Part shown: piece by piece, positions 17,372 to 24,917 of the stretch
Layout: every line of letters starts with the position of its first letter
How positions within the stretch are numbered: the stretch's first letter is position 1
DNA from: BOKV01 sp049289295
GTDB taxonomy: Bacteria; Pseudomonadota; Alphaproteobacteria; Rhizobiales; Rhizobiaceae
Length of the DNA stretch: 64,000 nucleotides
Assembly (NCBI GenBank): GCA_049289295.1
Contig: JBATLL010000062.1
Location: 124,001-188,000 of the forward strand
Reading direction: 5' to 3'
Made by a program: the position numbers and the translations under genes
Notes under the pieces: model-generated
The model's input: the letters and a program-made list of their open reading frames with translations, nothing else
Told to the model about the DNA's origin: nothing
Database searches by the model: none

Positions 17372-18559
17372 ATGGATTCCCGCTGCAGGGCGAAGCTGGG
17401 CCGGGGCATGAATGGCGTTGTCTTTCTTTCCCGAAATATCTCCCATGCCCTCATCAAAACGCAAGGCGGGACGGCCGAGGCATTCTTGTTGCTTCCTGGT
17501 CTGTGCTTCCTCTATTTCATCGACTGTGAACGCGGAGATGCCTTCTTGGAAAGCAGCAGCCGGTTTTTCATGTTACCGCGCTTCCTTGCGCGCTTTTTGA
17601 ACCGCCTGACAGTGACCATTCCCAGATTGCGTAGTTACAATTTCATCTCGGGAAAGGAGTTCACGGTCAGTGCTTTGCGCCGTCTGTTTCGCGATCGAGG
17701 ACAGAGGCATATACATCGCCAACTCGGTGACATTGGTCTTCTTGGTTCCCGGATAATGCCCAGCGACCCGTTCAGTCTGTTCGATGACTGGGACAGATAT
17801 CCGCTCCGCAATGCAATGGCACAGATCCCGGACAACGATCTCCAGGTACCCAGAATCTGTGTTGTCATTCACCTCTACTATACCGACCTGTGGCGAGATT
17901 TTGATCTTGCGTTGCAAAGCATGAAATGGCCCTTCGACCTGGTAATCACACTCAACCAGGAAGATGGCGATCTGTGTGCTTCGATTTCGAAATCCTATCC
18001 GGGCACCATATTTCATGTCCGACCCAATCTTGGACGCGACGTTGCGCCATTCCTGTGGCTGCTCGGGCAGGGTGCTTTTGATGGCTATGATCTTGTCTGC
18101 AAGATGCACGCCAAGAAATCCGCGAAACAGGGAGCAGAAACGCTCGTCGGCCGCTTGTGGCGGCGGCGCGCCATACTGGATCTGATCGGGTCCAGCGAAC
18201 GCGTCGAAAAAATCATTGGCGCGTTTGAAGCGGATCCCTCTATTGGCATGGCAGGCAGCACTGCGCTGCATTTGCCCACACCAGCCAACCACGATCCATC
18301 GGGCATTCCGTCACTGAACAACCGCAAGCAGATCGCGAAGCAATGCGGTTTCGAGCGATGCAACAACCCTGCCCAATTCTATGCGGGGACCATGTTCTGG
18401 GTGAGACCACAGGTCCTCGAACCGGTCCGCCACCTTGGACTGGAGAAGTCGATGAGCCTCGGAACAGGTTCGGGCGACACCTCTGAAATGGAATATGCGA
18501 TGGAACGCTTTTTCGGTGATCTCGTCACCGCGCAAGGGTATCAGTTTCTCGATGCCTGA
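17372..18559 (+). CDS. RgpF-like rhamnan synthesis family protein
   Basis: The protein has about 395 residues from the ATG at 17372, which follows GGAGA; the 143 bp before it are AT-richer than the genes. The RgpF-family signature is clear in the middle: RICVVIHLYYTDLWRDFDLA, RPNLGRDVAPFLWLLGQG near residue 218, and DLVCKMHAKKS. The last part has GTMFWVRPQVLEPVRHLGL, seen in the same family. RgpF proteins are involved in rhamnose-rich polysaccharide assembly. The N-terminal 130 residues look atypical. The 3' end overlaps the convergent methyltransferase gene by 19 bp. Confidence 0.8.
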   Translation: MDSRCRAKLGRGMNGVVFLSRNISHALIKTQGGTAEAFLLLPGLCFLYFIDCERGDAFLESSSRFFMLPRFLARFLNRLTVTIPRLRSYNFISGKEFTVSALRRLFRDRGQRHIHRQLGDIGLLGSRIMPSDPFSLFDDWDRYPLRNAMAQIPDNDLQVPRICVVIHLYYTDLWRDFDLALQSMKWPFDLVITLNQEDGDLCASISKSYPGTIFHVRPNLGRDVAPFLWLLGQGAFDGYDLVCKMHAKKSAKQGAETLVGRLWRRRAILDLIGSSERVEKIIGAFEADPSIGMAGSTALHLPTPANHDPSGIPSLNNRKQIAKQCGFERCNNPAQFYAGTMFWVRPQVLEPVRHLGLEKSMSLGTGSGDTSEMEYAMERFFGDLVTAQGYQFLDA

Positions 18560-19311
18560 CCATTGTCCTGGGGTATTGCGCCTCTTTTGCTCATCTGTGG
18601 CGCAAAGGCCTTGCCTTTCTCTATCACGATCATCGAGTCATAGACGCAGATGCTGGTGATATCAGGCTTGCCGTTGCCCACTCCATGATAGGCGAAATGC
18701 ATGTCATCAATCAGCTTTCTCACTTCGCCGATAAATGTTCCGCGGCCACGATAATTGCCTCCGAACGGTTCCCAGTAGGCGCAGTGCAGGTCCTCTACCA
18801 CATAGATGCCGCCGTCCTTTAGCTTTGGAAAAAGGTGGCTGAAACTGGCGATGACATGGTGTGACTTGTGGCTGCCATCATCAAGAATGATGTCAATGCC
18901 GTCAGGGAATTCCTGAATACAGAGATCAAGGAATGCGGGATCGGCCTGGCTACCGATCCGCACCTGGCAGGGATTGTTGTCAAAGGCTGCGCAGTCCGGA
19001 TTGATGTCGATGCCCATGATCATCGAATCCGGATGGAAATAGCTGTTCCACAGTTCGAGTGAACCGCCCTTGAAGACCCCGATCTCCAGCATGCCGACTG
19101 GTTTGTCCCGATAGGGCGCGAAGTGGCGATCATAGGCAGGAAGGTAATGATGCCATTTGTCTACGGTTTTACCCTCGTGCGAAAAGAAAGCCTGTTCGAT
19201 CGGGCCGGCATTCGGCGACGCCTTGGCCTCGGGGTTGTGGAACTTGCTGAAATTGGGTACGGGCAGATAGCCTAGCTGTTTCCGGACAAACCTTTTGAGT
19301 TGTCTCCGCAT
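18541..19311 (-). CDS. CmcI/MycE-like class I methyltransferase
   Basis: This 256-residue protein has motif I MLEIGVFKGGSLELW, a second motif MGIDINPDCAAFD, and IILDDGSHKSHHVI followed by LKDGGIYVVEDLH. This is the pattern of the cephalosporin-hydroxylase-like and mycinose O-methyltransferase (MycE) family, which methylates sugar hydroxyls. Given the glycan neighbours, a role in sugar O-methylation is plausible. It is transcribed opposite to the two genes before it and overlaps the end of the RgpF gene by 19 bp. A short conserved basic leader (RRQLKRFVRKQLG) precedes the domain. Confidence 0.8.
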   Translation of the reverse strand: MRRQLKRFVRKQLGYLPVPNFSKFHNPEAKASPNAGPIEQAFFSHEGKTVDKWHHYLPAYDRHFAPYRDKPVGMLEIGVFKGGSLELWNSYFHPDSMIMGIDINPDCAAFDNNPCQVRIGSQADPAFLDLCIQEFPDGIDIILDDGSHKSHHVIASFSHLFPKLKDGGIYVVEDLHCAYWEPFGGNYRGRGTFIGEVRKLIDDMHFAYHGVGNGKPDITSICVYDSMIVIEKGKAFAPQMSKRGAIPQDNGQASRN

Positions 19312-19386
19312 TGTGTGAGCCGCCTGAATTCTGCGTTGTCTTGATCGCTTGCAACACTAATATCCGCAATCAAATGTGACCACCAA

Positions 19387-20175
19387 ATGATCGTAGATTC
19401 ACATTGTCATCTTGATTTTCCCGACTTCTCCGACGATCTTGATGCAATCATGGCGCGAGCTAGCGCTGCAGGCGTCTCCAAAATGGTAACAATCTGCACG
19501 CGTGTAAGAAAATTCCGGCAGATTCTTGATATTGCGGAGCGATTCGAAAACGTCTGGTGCTCGCTCGGTACCCATCCCCACAACGCCGCAGAAGAACTGG
19601 ACGTCACTGTCGACCAGCTTGTTGAACTGGCGATGCACCCGAAGGTGGTGGCGATAGGGGAGGCAGGTCTTGACTATTTCTATGACAAATCGCCCCGGCC
19701 CGCCCAGGCCGAGAGCTTTCGCAATCACATCGCCGCATCCCGCCTGACCGGACTGCCCCTGGTCATTCATGCCCGCGATGCCGATGACGACATGATCGAA
19801 ATCCTGCGCGAAGAAACGAAGCAGGGCGCATTCCCGTTCGTGCTGCATTGCTTCTCGTCTGGCGAAAAGCTGGCCCAGGCTGGTATCGAACTGGGAGGCT
19901 ATGTTTCCTTCTCCGGCATACTGACATTCCGCAATAGCCAGGCGATCCGGGATATCGCCGCCGGTCTGCCGCATGACAGGCTTCTGGTCGAGACGGATGC
20001 ACCCTATCTTGCTCCACCGCCGCACCGTGGCAAGCGCAACGAACCGTCCTACGTCGTGAACACTGCCAGTGTTCTGGCAGAGGTATGTGGACTGGACGAA
20101 AAGGAGATTGCCGGCCGCACCACGGCGAATTTCCATCGCCTCTTCACGAAAGTTCCTGGCGGAGTGGCAGCGTGA
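19387..20175 (+). CDS. TatD-family deoxyribonuclease/hydrolase
   Basis: This 262-residue metal-dependent hydrolase begins with the family motif DSHCHLDFPDF (metal-binding His-x-His). It continues with GEAGLDYFYDKSPR, LVIHARDADDD, LHCFSSG and LVETDAPYLAPPPHRGKRNE. TatD proteins are single-strand DNA/3'-exonuclease or hydrolase enzymes of the TIM-barrel amidohydrolase superfamily. The ATG at 19387 has no strong ribosome site. The stop overlaps the start of the next gene as GTGA. Confidence 0.93.
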   Translation: MIVDSHCHLDFPDFSDDLDAIMARASAAGVSKMVTICTRVRKFRQILDIAERFENVWCSLGTHPHNAAEELDVTVDQLVELAMHPKVVAIGEAGLDYFYDKSPRPAQAESFRNHIAASRLTGLPLVIHARDADDDMIEILREETKQGAFPFVLHCFSSGEKLAQAGIELGGYVSFSGILTFRNSQAIRDIAAGLPHDRLLVETDAPYLAPPPHRGKRNEPSYVVNTASVLAEVCGLDEKEIAGRTTANFHRLFTKVPGGVAA

Positions 20176-20999
20176 CATTGCGCTTTACGATTCTGGGCTG
20201 CGGGTCCTCGCCAGGTGTTCCGCGCATCAATGGCGATTGGGGTGCCTGCGATCCCACCAACCCGAAAAACCGCAGACTGCGCTGTTCGATGCTTGTCGAG
20301 CGGATCGGTCCAGACGGTGTCACTTCCATCGTGATCGATACAAGCCCGGATTTTCGCGAACAGATGCTGGCCGCCAGGGTCAGCCACGTCGACGGTGTGC
20401 TCTACACCCATGCCCATGCCGACCATATTCATGGCATCGACGATCTGCGCGGCTTTGCGCTCGTGCAGCAGCAGCGCGTCGACACCTATGCAGATGCCAC
20501 AACGCTGGAAAGATTGAAACACGGCTTTGGCTACTGTTACGAGACGCCCGAGGGCAGCATCTACCCGCCAATCCTCAACGCGCACGAAATCCGGGCCGGC
20601 AAGATCGTAACGATCGAAGGGAAGGGGGGGGCGATATCGGCGCTCCCGATCCTGCAGGTGCATGGACCGATCACGTCACTGGCGTTCCGTTTCGGCGAAG
20701 GGCTGGAATCCCTGTCCGGCGGATTGTGCTATTCGCCGGACGTATCCGATCTGCCGGCGCAGTCGCTCGACTATCTCGAAAATCTAGACGTGTGGATCGT
20801 TGACGCGCTGCAATACCGCTCGCACATCAGCCACTTCAACGTCACGCAATCCCTCGAATGGATTGCCCGCCTGAAGCCTTCAAGGGCAATCCTTACGCAC
20901 ATGCACACGCCACTGGACTACGGCGTTCTGAAGGCCGATCTGCCCACAGGTGTCGAACCGGCTTATGACGGCATGGTCATCACGATTGGGCGGGACTGA
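20172..20999 (+). CDS. MBL-fold metallohydrolase (PhnP/RNase Z-like)
   Basis: The protein has 275 residues from the GTG at 20172, coupled to tatD by a 4-bp overlap. The metallo-beta-lactamase HxHxDH motif is YTHAHADHIHGIDDL, with the upstream family motif FTILGCGSSPGVPRI. ILTHMHTPLDY and LDVWIVDALQYRSHISHFN near the end complete the metal site. It belongs to the PhnP-like cyclic phosphodiesterase group often found next to tatD. The substrate here is unknown. Its 3' end overlaps the next, opposite gene by 20 bp. Confidence 0.9.
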   Translation: MTLRFTILGCGSSPGVPRINGDWGACDPTNPKNRRLRCSMLVERIGPDGVTSIVIDTSPDFREQMLAARVSHVDGVLYTHAHADHIHGIDDLRGFALVQQQRVDTYADATTLERLKHGFGYCYETPEGSIYPPILNAHEIRAGKIVTIEGKGGAISALPILQVHGPITSLAFRFGEGLESLSGGLCYSPDVSDLPAQSLDYLENLDVWIVDALQYRSHISHFNVTQSLEWIARLKPSRAILTHMHTPLDYGVLKADLPTGVEPAYDGMVITIGRD

Positions 21000-22134
21000 T
21001 CTCGCTGTAGCTTTCCTCAGTGATCACCAGCGTTGAACCCTCGCCCAGATGCCGCGACAGCGTAGCGCGCAACGCATGCGGAATGACAAGAATATCGAAG
21101 GCACCGGCGGCCGATTGCGCGGCTGTCTGACCATCCAGGCGGAACAGGATCGATGCCGCTTCCTTGTGGCGTCCTGTCAGCGACACAAGTTGCCATCCGC
21201 CTGTTTCTCCCGTGTCGCGGTAGATCAGCACATTGATGCCGGTAAGTGGCCTGCCATTGCGCAGATCAATCCCTTCGTCCGCGATGATCTTGTCGCCTTT
21301 GGCCGCTACCAGCCTGGCAGCCTTCGGCTCTTGTTCGCCCGCAGCCCTGTAGATGGCGGTCGCAATGCCCGCATTGAGTTCGCCATTGTCCAGCAGGCCC
21401 TGGCTCTTCTGAAAACTGCGAATGCCTGCAGCGGTGGATTTTCCCATCCGTCCGTCAACCGGACCCGCACCATGGCCAAGCTGGTTCAGCAGGCGTTGAA
21501 TATCGCTGACCATGTCCGCACGGCTGCGCGAGGCAATGAGAATTCTGAGCGGCCCTTCGGTGGGCGCTGGTTCATCGTTGGCGCTGAGCGAGCCGGTGAC
21601 GATGGAATGACTTTCATTGCCCACCATTCCGCTTCTCTCAAACTGGCGACGCCACTGGTCGACCTGAGGATCACCTGCCTGTTCATCGCGCGCATTGGGG
21701 TCCGGCAAGGCTGGGTGTGAGAATGACGCAAGGCGCATGTCACGCGCGGCAATGGTGAAGTCTGCCGGCAGGGCTACCGTGATTTCCTCGACATAGGGAT
21801 TGCCATAATGGCCATAGGACATTTCATAGCCGTAGGCCTGGCTGTAACCGTAGCCTTCGCAGTCATAACCACCGCCATAGCCATACTGATAGGCGGGGCT
21901 GTGATTGCGCACCACACGGCGCTTCGAATAGCCGAGGTCGGTGGCAGAGATGCGATTTTCCGAAACCAGTTCGCTGCCGGCATAAATGCGCAGCTTTTCC
22001 TTTCTGACGGAAACTTCGAGCTTCACCGGCATGGCTTCACCAGCCTGCGCCAGGCGCGGCAAGGCGACGGCTGCCCCGGTCAGGACCATTGGAACAATGG
22101 AAGTTACAGCCAGCAGGTGATGGAAAACGCGCAT
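20980..22134 (-). CDS. Secreted peptidoglycan-binding protein, catalytically empty paralog of the adjacent L,D-transpeptidase
   Basis: The protein has 384 residues from the ATG at 22134, with a signal peptide ending near ALPRLAQA. It aligns with the next gene in two parts. The first is the first beta-strand pair (LEVSVRKEKLRIYAGSELVS versus IVVSLNEQSIQVFRGNMIVA). The second runs from about residue 195 to the end and includes a PG_binding_1 domain (IQRLLNQLGHGAGPVDGRMG). The YkuD catalytic core with SHGCVR is absent. A Gly/Tyr-rich block at residues 82-113 (YQYGYGGGYDCEGYGYSQAY and similar) lies in its place. No transpeptidase activity is expected. It may be a peptidoglycan-binding or regulatory partner. 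Confidence 0.83.
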   Translation of the reverse strand: MRVFHHLLAVTSIVPMVLTGAAVALPRLAQAGEAMPVKLEVSVRKEKLRIYAGSELVSENRISATDLGYSKRRVVRNHSPAYQYGYGGGYDCEGYGYSQAYGYEMSYGHYGNPYVEEITVALPADFTIAARDMRLASFSHPALPDPNARDEQAGDPQVDQWRRQFERSGMVGNESHSIVTGSLSANDEPAPTEGPLRILIASRSRADMVSDIQRLLNQLGHGAGPVDGRMGKSTAAGIRSFQKSQGLLDNGELNAGIATAIYRAAGEQEPKAARLVAAKGDKIIADEGIDLRNGRPLTGINVLIYRDTGETGGWQLVSLTGRHKEAASILFRLDGQTAAQSAAGAFDILVIPHALRATLSRHLGEGSTLVITEESYSEISPAQS

Positions 22135-22224
22135 GGTGGATCCCTTCTCGAGAGAATCAGCCAAGCCCCTTGTAATCGCGTTTATACATCAACTTTGGCA
22201 AAGATGGGACCTTGCCCGCTTGAT

Positions 22225-23658
22225 CTAGCGCGCCAGCCACAGACCGGGCAAGGGAGCGATCCTGCGCACACCAGGCAAGTTCCTGTCCTGCGCTGGCGGC
22301 TTGCGGTTTGAAACACGCACCACCGAGCGGTTGTTCGTTTGCCGATTGCTTCCGCCCTGAACCTTGGCAACGAGATTCGCTGAGCCGCTGCGCGTGATTT
22401 CCGGGCGGGTCGTGATGGCGAAATCCGTGTTCCAGCCAGTATACCGTTCGCTGCCACCATCCGAAATCGCTATAGAAGCACCGCTACGCACGATCCGCGA
22501 AAGAAAGGCTCGCAGGTCCTGCGAAATCTGCAACCGGTTCAGCGCCTGCCACACGCCGACATCGTCTGATGCATCCCTGCTGATGCCGTAAAGCGCGCGG
22601 GCATTGTCGCCAAGCCGATTTTCAAGCGTGAAGCTGTTCCACTGCAAACCTTCCCCGCTGTTGCCGGTCGCGATCAGCAGATGGGTTCCCAGCGGTATTT
22701 CCGGCTGCTCGATTGTGATGGGAGCTTCGAACACGGGCTGGAAATCCTGCCGCACCATGAGCTTGGCATTGGTTGGAATTTCCTCTCCAGCCATCTTGTG
22801 CAGCGCATCGATCACTTCCGGTGTCAGCCTGCCGTCGGGTACCATGTTGCTCGCTTCCTGGAACCTGCGAATGGCCGCCTGGCTGTCGGGCCCGATAGCG
22901 CCGTCAACAAGTCCCGCATCATAGCCCAGGCGATTGAGCAGCTGCTGGACCCTTGTTGTCACGTCCTGGCGCAACTGACGGGTTATGAGAATTCTTGGTG
23001 GCAGCTTGCCCTGTTCGGCACCGCGCATGTCAGCAGGCGCGCGCAGCGGTTCGAGCAATCGTGCAGTCGCAATGTCGAAGGCCGGATTGTCGACCATCAC
23101 CGTGCCACGCTGCGCATGCCATTCATACAGATCGCGCCACTGGTCGTGATGCGGATCAAACTGCCTTTCCAGTTCCGGTTGCGGCAGGAAAACATGGTTA
23201 ACGGGGGTAGGGGTCACGGGTTTGTTGGTGATCATGACATGACCGCCGACATTGGTAATCCCGTAAAGCTCCTGGGCAAAGGCAGCCGGTAGGCGCACGC
23301 AACCATGCGAAGCGGGATAGGATGGAACTGAATTCGATTCATGAAGCGCAATACCAGTCCATGTCAGGCGCTGCATGAACGGCATGGGTGCGCCGGAATA
23401 GATGTTGGAACGATGAAACTTCTTCTTGTGCAGAATTGAAAATATTCCGGTCGGTGTGGAATGTCCGGGCTTGCCGGATGACACGTTCGACTGGGCAACA
23501 ATCATGTTGCCGCGAAAGACCTGAATCGACTGCTCATTCAGCGAGACGACGATCTGCAGCGGCTCGTCAACCGTTTCGGCCTTGGCAACCGAAACCGGTG
23601 AAAGCGCCGCAAGGAATGTCAGGATCGGTGCCGCCGATACAAGAACTGGGAATCGCAT
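22225..23658 (-). CDS. L,D-transpeptidase (YkuD domain) with peptidoglycan-binding domain
   Basis: The protein has 477 residues. The start is the ATG at 23658 with GGAAGGAAACC upstream; a longer in-frame start is unlikely. A signal peptide (ILTFLAALSPVSVAKA) leads into the YkuD fold: GKPGHSTPTGIFSI, LHESNSVPSYPASHGCVRLP, with Cys120 and His118 of the SHGCVR catalytic motif. A PG_binding_1 domain occupies about residues 233-290 (VQQLLNRLGYDAGLVDGAIG). It makes 3-3 cross-links or links proteins to peptidoglycan. The long C-terminal region is shared with the adjacent paralog. Confidence 0.92.
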   Translation of the reverse strand: MRFPVLVSAAPILTFLAALSPVSVAKAETVDEPLQIVVSLNEQSIQVFRGNMIVAQSNVSSGKPGHSTPTGIFSILHKKKFHRSNIYSGAPMPFMQRLTWTGIALHESNSVPSYPASHGCVRLPAAFAQELYGITNVGGHVMITNKPVTPTPVNHVFLPQPELERQFDPHHDQWRDLYEWHAQRGTVMVDNPAFDIATARLLEPLRAPADMRGAEQGKLPPRILITRQLRQDVTTRVQQLLNRLGYDAGLVDGAIGPDSQAAIRRFQEASNMVPDGRLTPEVIDALHKMAGEEIPTNAKLMVRQDFQPVFEAPITIEQPEIPLGTHLLIATGNSGEGLQWNSFTLENRLGDNARALYGISRDASDDVGVWQALNRLQISQDLRAFLSRIVRSGASIAISDGGSERYTGWNTDFAITTRPEITRSGSANLVAKVQGGSNRQTNNRSVVRVSNRKPPAQDRNLPGVRRIAPLPGLWLAR

Positions 23659-24044
23659 TGGTTTCCTTCCGCGAGCTTCAGTCTTGCCCCTTGATCTAAT
23701 TATAGTGACACCAGTGCCGGATTCAACATGCGCGGGCAATACCGGATCACGCCAAAGTGTCCGTGACGAAGGCTGGAACGGCGTTTGGTCGTGTTTTTTT
23801 GCTGTTGCGGTTCATGAGCCACACAATTGGCAAGGCAAAGGATTCAATTTGATGTATCTTAGACTGGTCCGGGTACGTGGACGAATCGCAAGTCAAAACA
23901 GAATGTTGCAGGCCATGTTTCACAAGTCCACATAAGGCAAAAGTTCCATAATATATCTTATGCGACTGGCGCGTATGGTCTGTGATGCTGTGGAAATCCG
24001 CCACAATGCCTGCCATCACCAACCCTGTCCTGCTAAACCGGATC
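23659..24044. other. Intergenic stretch between the L,D-transpeptidase and mazG
   Basis: About 385 bp with no convincing gene. It should contain divergent promoters, since the transpeptidase is on the reverse strand and mazG on the forward. The only clear promoter is at 23699-23726. AT-rich patches lie around 23780-23860 and 23935-23965. No terminator was seen. Confidence 0.5.
23699..23726 (-). promoter_or_regulatory. Candidate promoter of the L,D-transpeptidase gene
   Basis: On the reverse strand, TATAAT (complement of 23699-23704) is a perfect -10 box. TTGAAT (complement of 23721-23726) is a near-perfect -35 box, and the spacer is 16 bp. Transcription would start near 23692, giving a leader of about 35 nt before the ATG at 23658. 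Confidence 0.6.
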
Positions 24045-24884
24045 ATGGCTCCAACGCGAAACGTCACCCCTTCCAGAAACATTTCCCGCCTGATCGAAAT
24101 CATGGCGGCACTGCGAACGCCGCAAACAGGCTGCCCGTGGGATCTCGAACAGGACTTCACGACCATCGCGCCATACACGATCGAGGAAGCCTATGAGGTT
24201 GCCGATGCCATCGATCGAGGTGACATGGAGGAACTGAAACTGGAACTGGGCGATCTGCTGCTGCAGTCGGTCTATCACGCACGCATGGCCGAGGAAGCCG
24301 GCCACTTTGATTTTGGCGATATTGTCGAAGGCATTACCGCCAAGATGATCCGTCGCCATCCGCACGTATTCGGGGACGAAAAAGCCCGCAATGCCGGCAT
24401 GGCCAAGGGCGCCTGGGAGCGCATCAAATCAGAAGAGAAAGCGGAATTGGCTGCAGCACGCAAGGCCCGCGGTTTTGTCGCCGATGAGGATGGCGACAGC
24501 CTCCTGAAGGATATACCAGCCACCCTTCCCGCCCTGATGGTCGCGGTCAAACTGCAGGCACGCGCTGGCAAGGTTGGCTTCGACTGGAACGATCCGCGCG
24601 CCGTGCTTGCGAAAATCCGCGAGGAACTGGACGAGGTTGAAGCGGAACTCGACACCGGTTCCCAGCAGCGCCAGGCGGAGGAAGTAGGAGACATCCTGTT
24701 TGCGGTCGCCAATCTGGCGCGCCATCTCAAGCTCGATCCCGAAGGCGCGGTGCGCACAGCGAATGCGAAATTCCGCAAACGCTTTCGCTATATCGAGCGG
24801 AACATCTCCCGGCTTGGAAAGACGATGGAAACCGCAACCCTCGACGAGATGGAAGCGCTCTGGCAGGAAGCCAAGGTCGACTGA
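24045..24884 (+). CDS. mazG: Nucleoside triphosphate pyrophosphohydrolase MazG
   Basis: This protein of about 279 residues has the two-domain MazG layout. The N-terminal core is GCPWDLEQDFTTIAPYTIEE then AYEVADAIDRGDMEELKLEL with GDLLLQSVYHARMA. A second, similar half ends with EEVGDILFAVANLARHLKLD. The EExxE-type acidic residues bind Mg2+. It hydrolyses non-canonical NTPs or lowers ppGpp levels. Starts at 24006 and 24045 are both possible and neither has a strong ribosome site. I chose 24045 because it fits the usual family N terminus. It converges with hflX. Confidence 0.93.
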   Translation: MAPTRNVTPSRNISRLIEIMAALRTPQTGCPWDLEQDFTTIAPYTIEEAYEVADAIDRGDMEELKLELGDLLLQSVYHARMAEEAGHFDFGDIVEGITAKMIRRHPHVFGDEKARNAGMAKGAWERIKSEEKAELAAARKARGFVADEDGDSLLKDIPATLPALMVAVKLQARAGKVGFDWNDPRAVLAKIREELDEVEAELDTGSQQRQAEEVGDILFAVANLARHLKLDPEGAVRTANAKFRKRFRYIERNISRLGKTMETATLDEMEALWQEAKVD

Positions 24885-24917
24885 GCGCCTATATCAGTCC
24901 TTCTCGCCGATCTCGGA

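Noticed and set aside
23747..24178. A 143-residue reverse-strand frame across the transpeptidase-mazG gap.
   Set aside because: It overlaps the start of mazG, shows no family motifs and has a cysteine- and arginine-heavy composition typical of chance frames.
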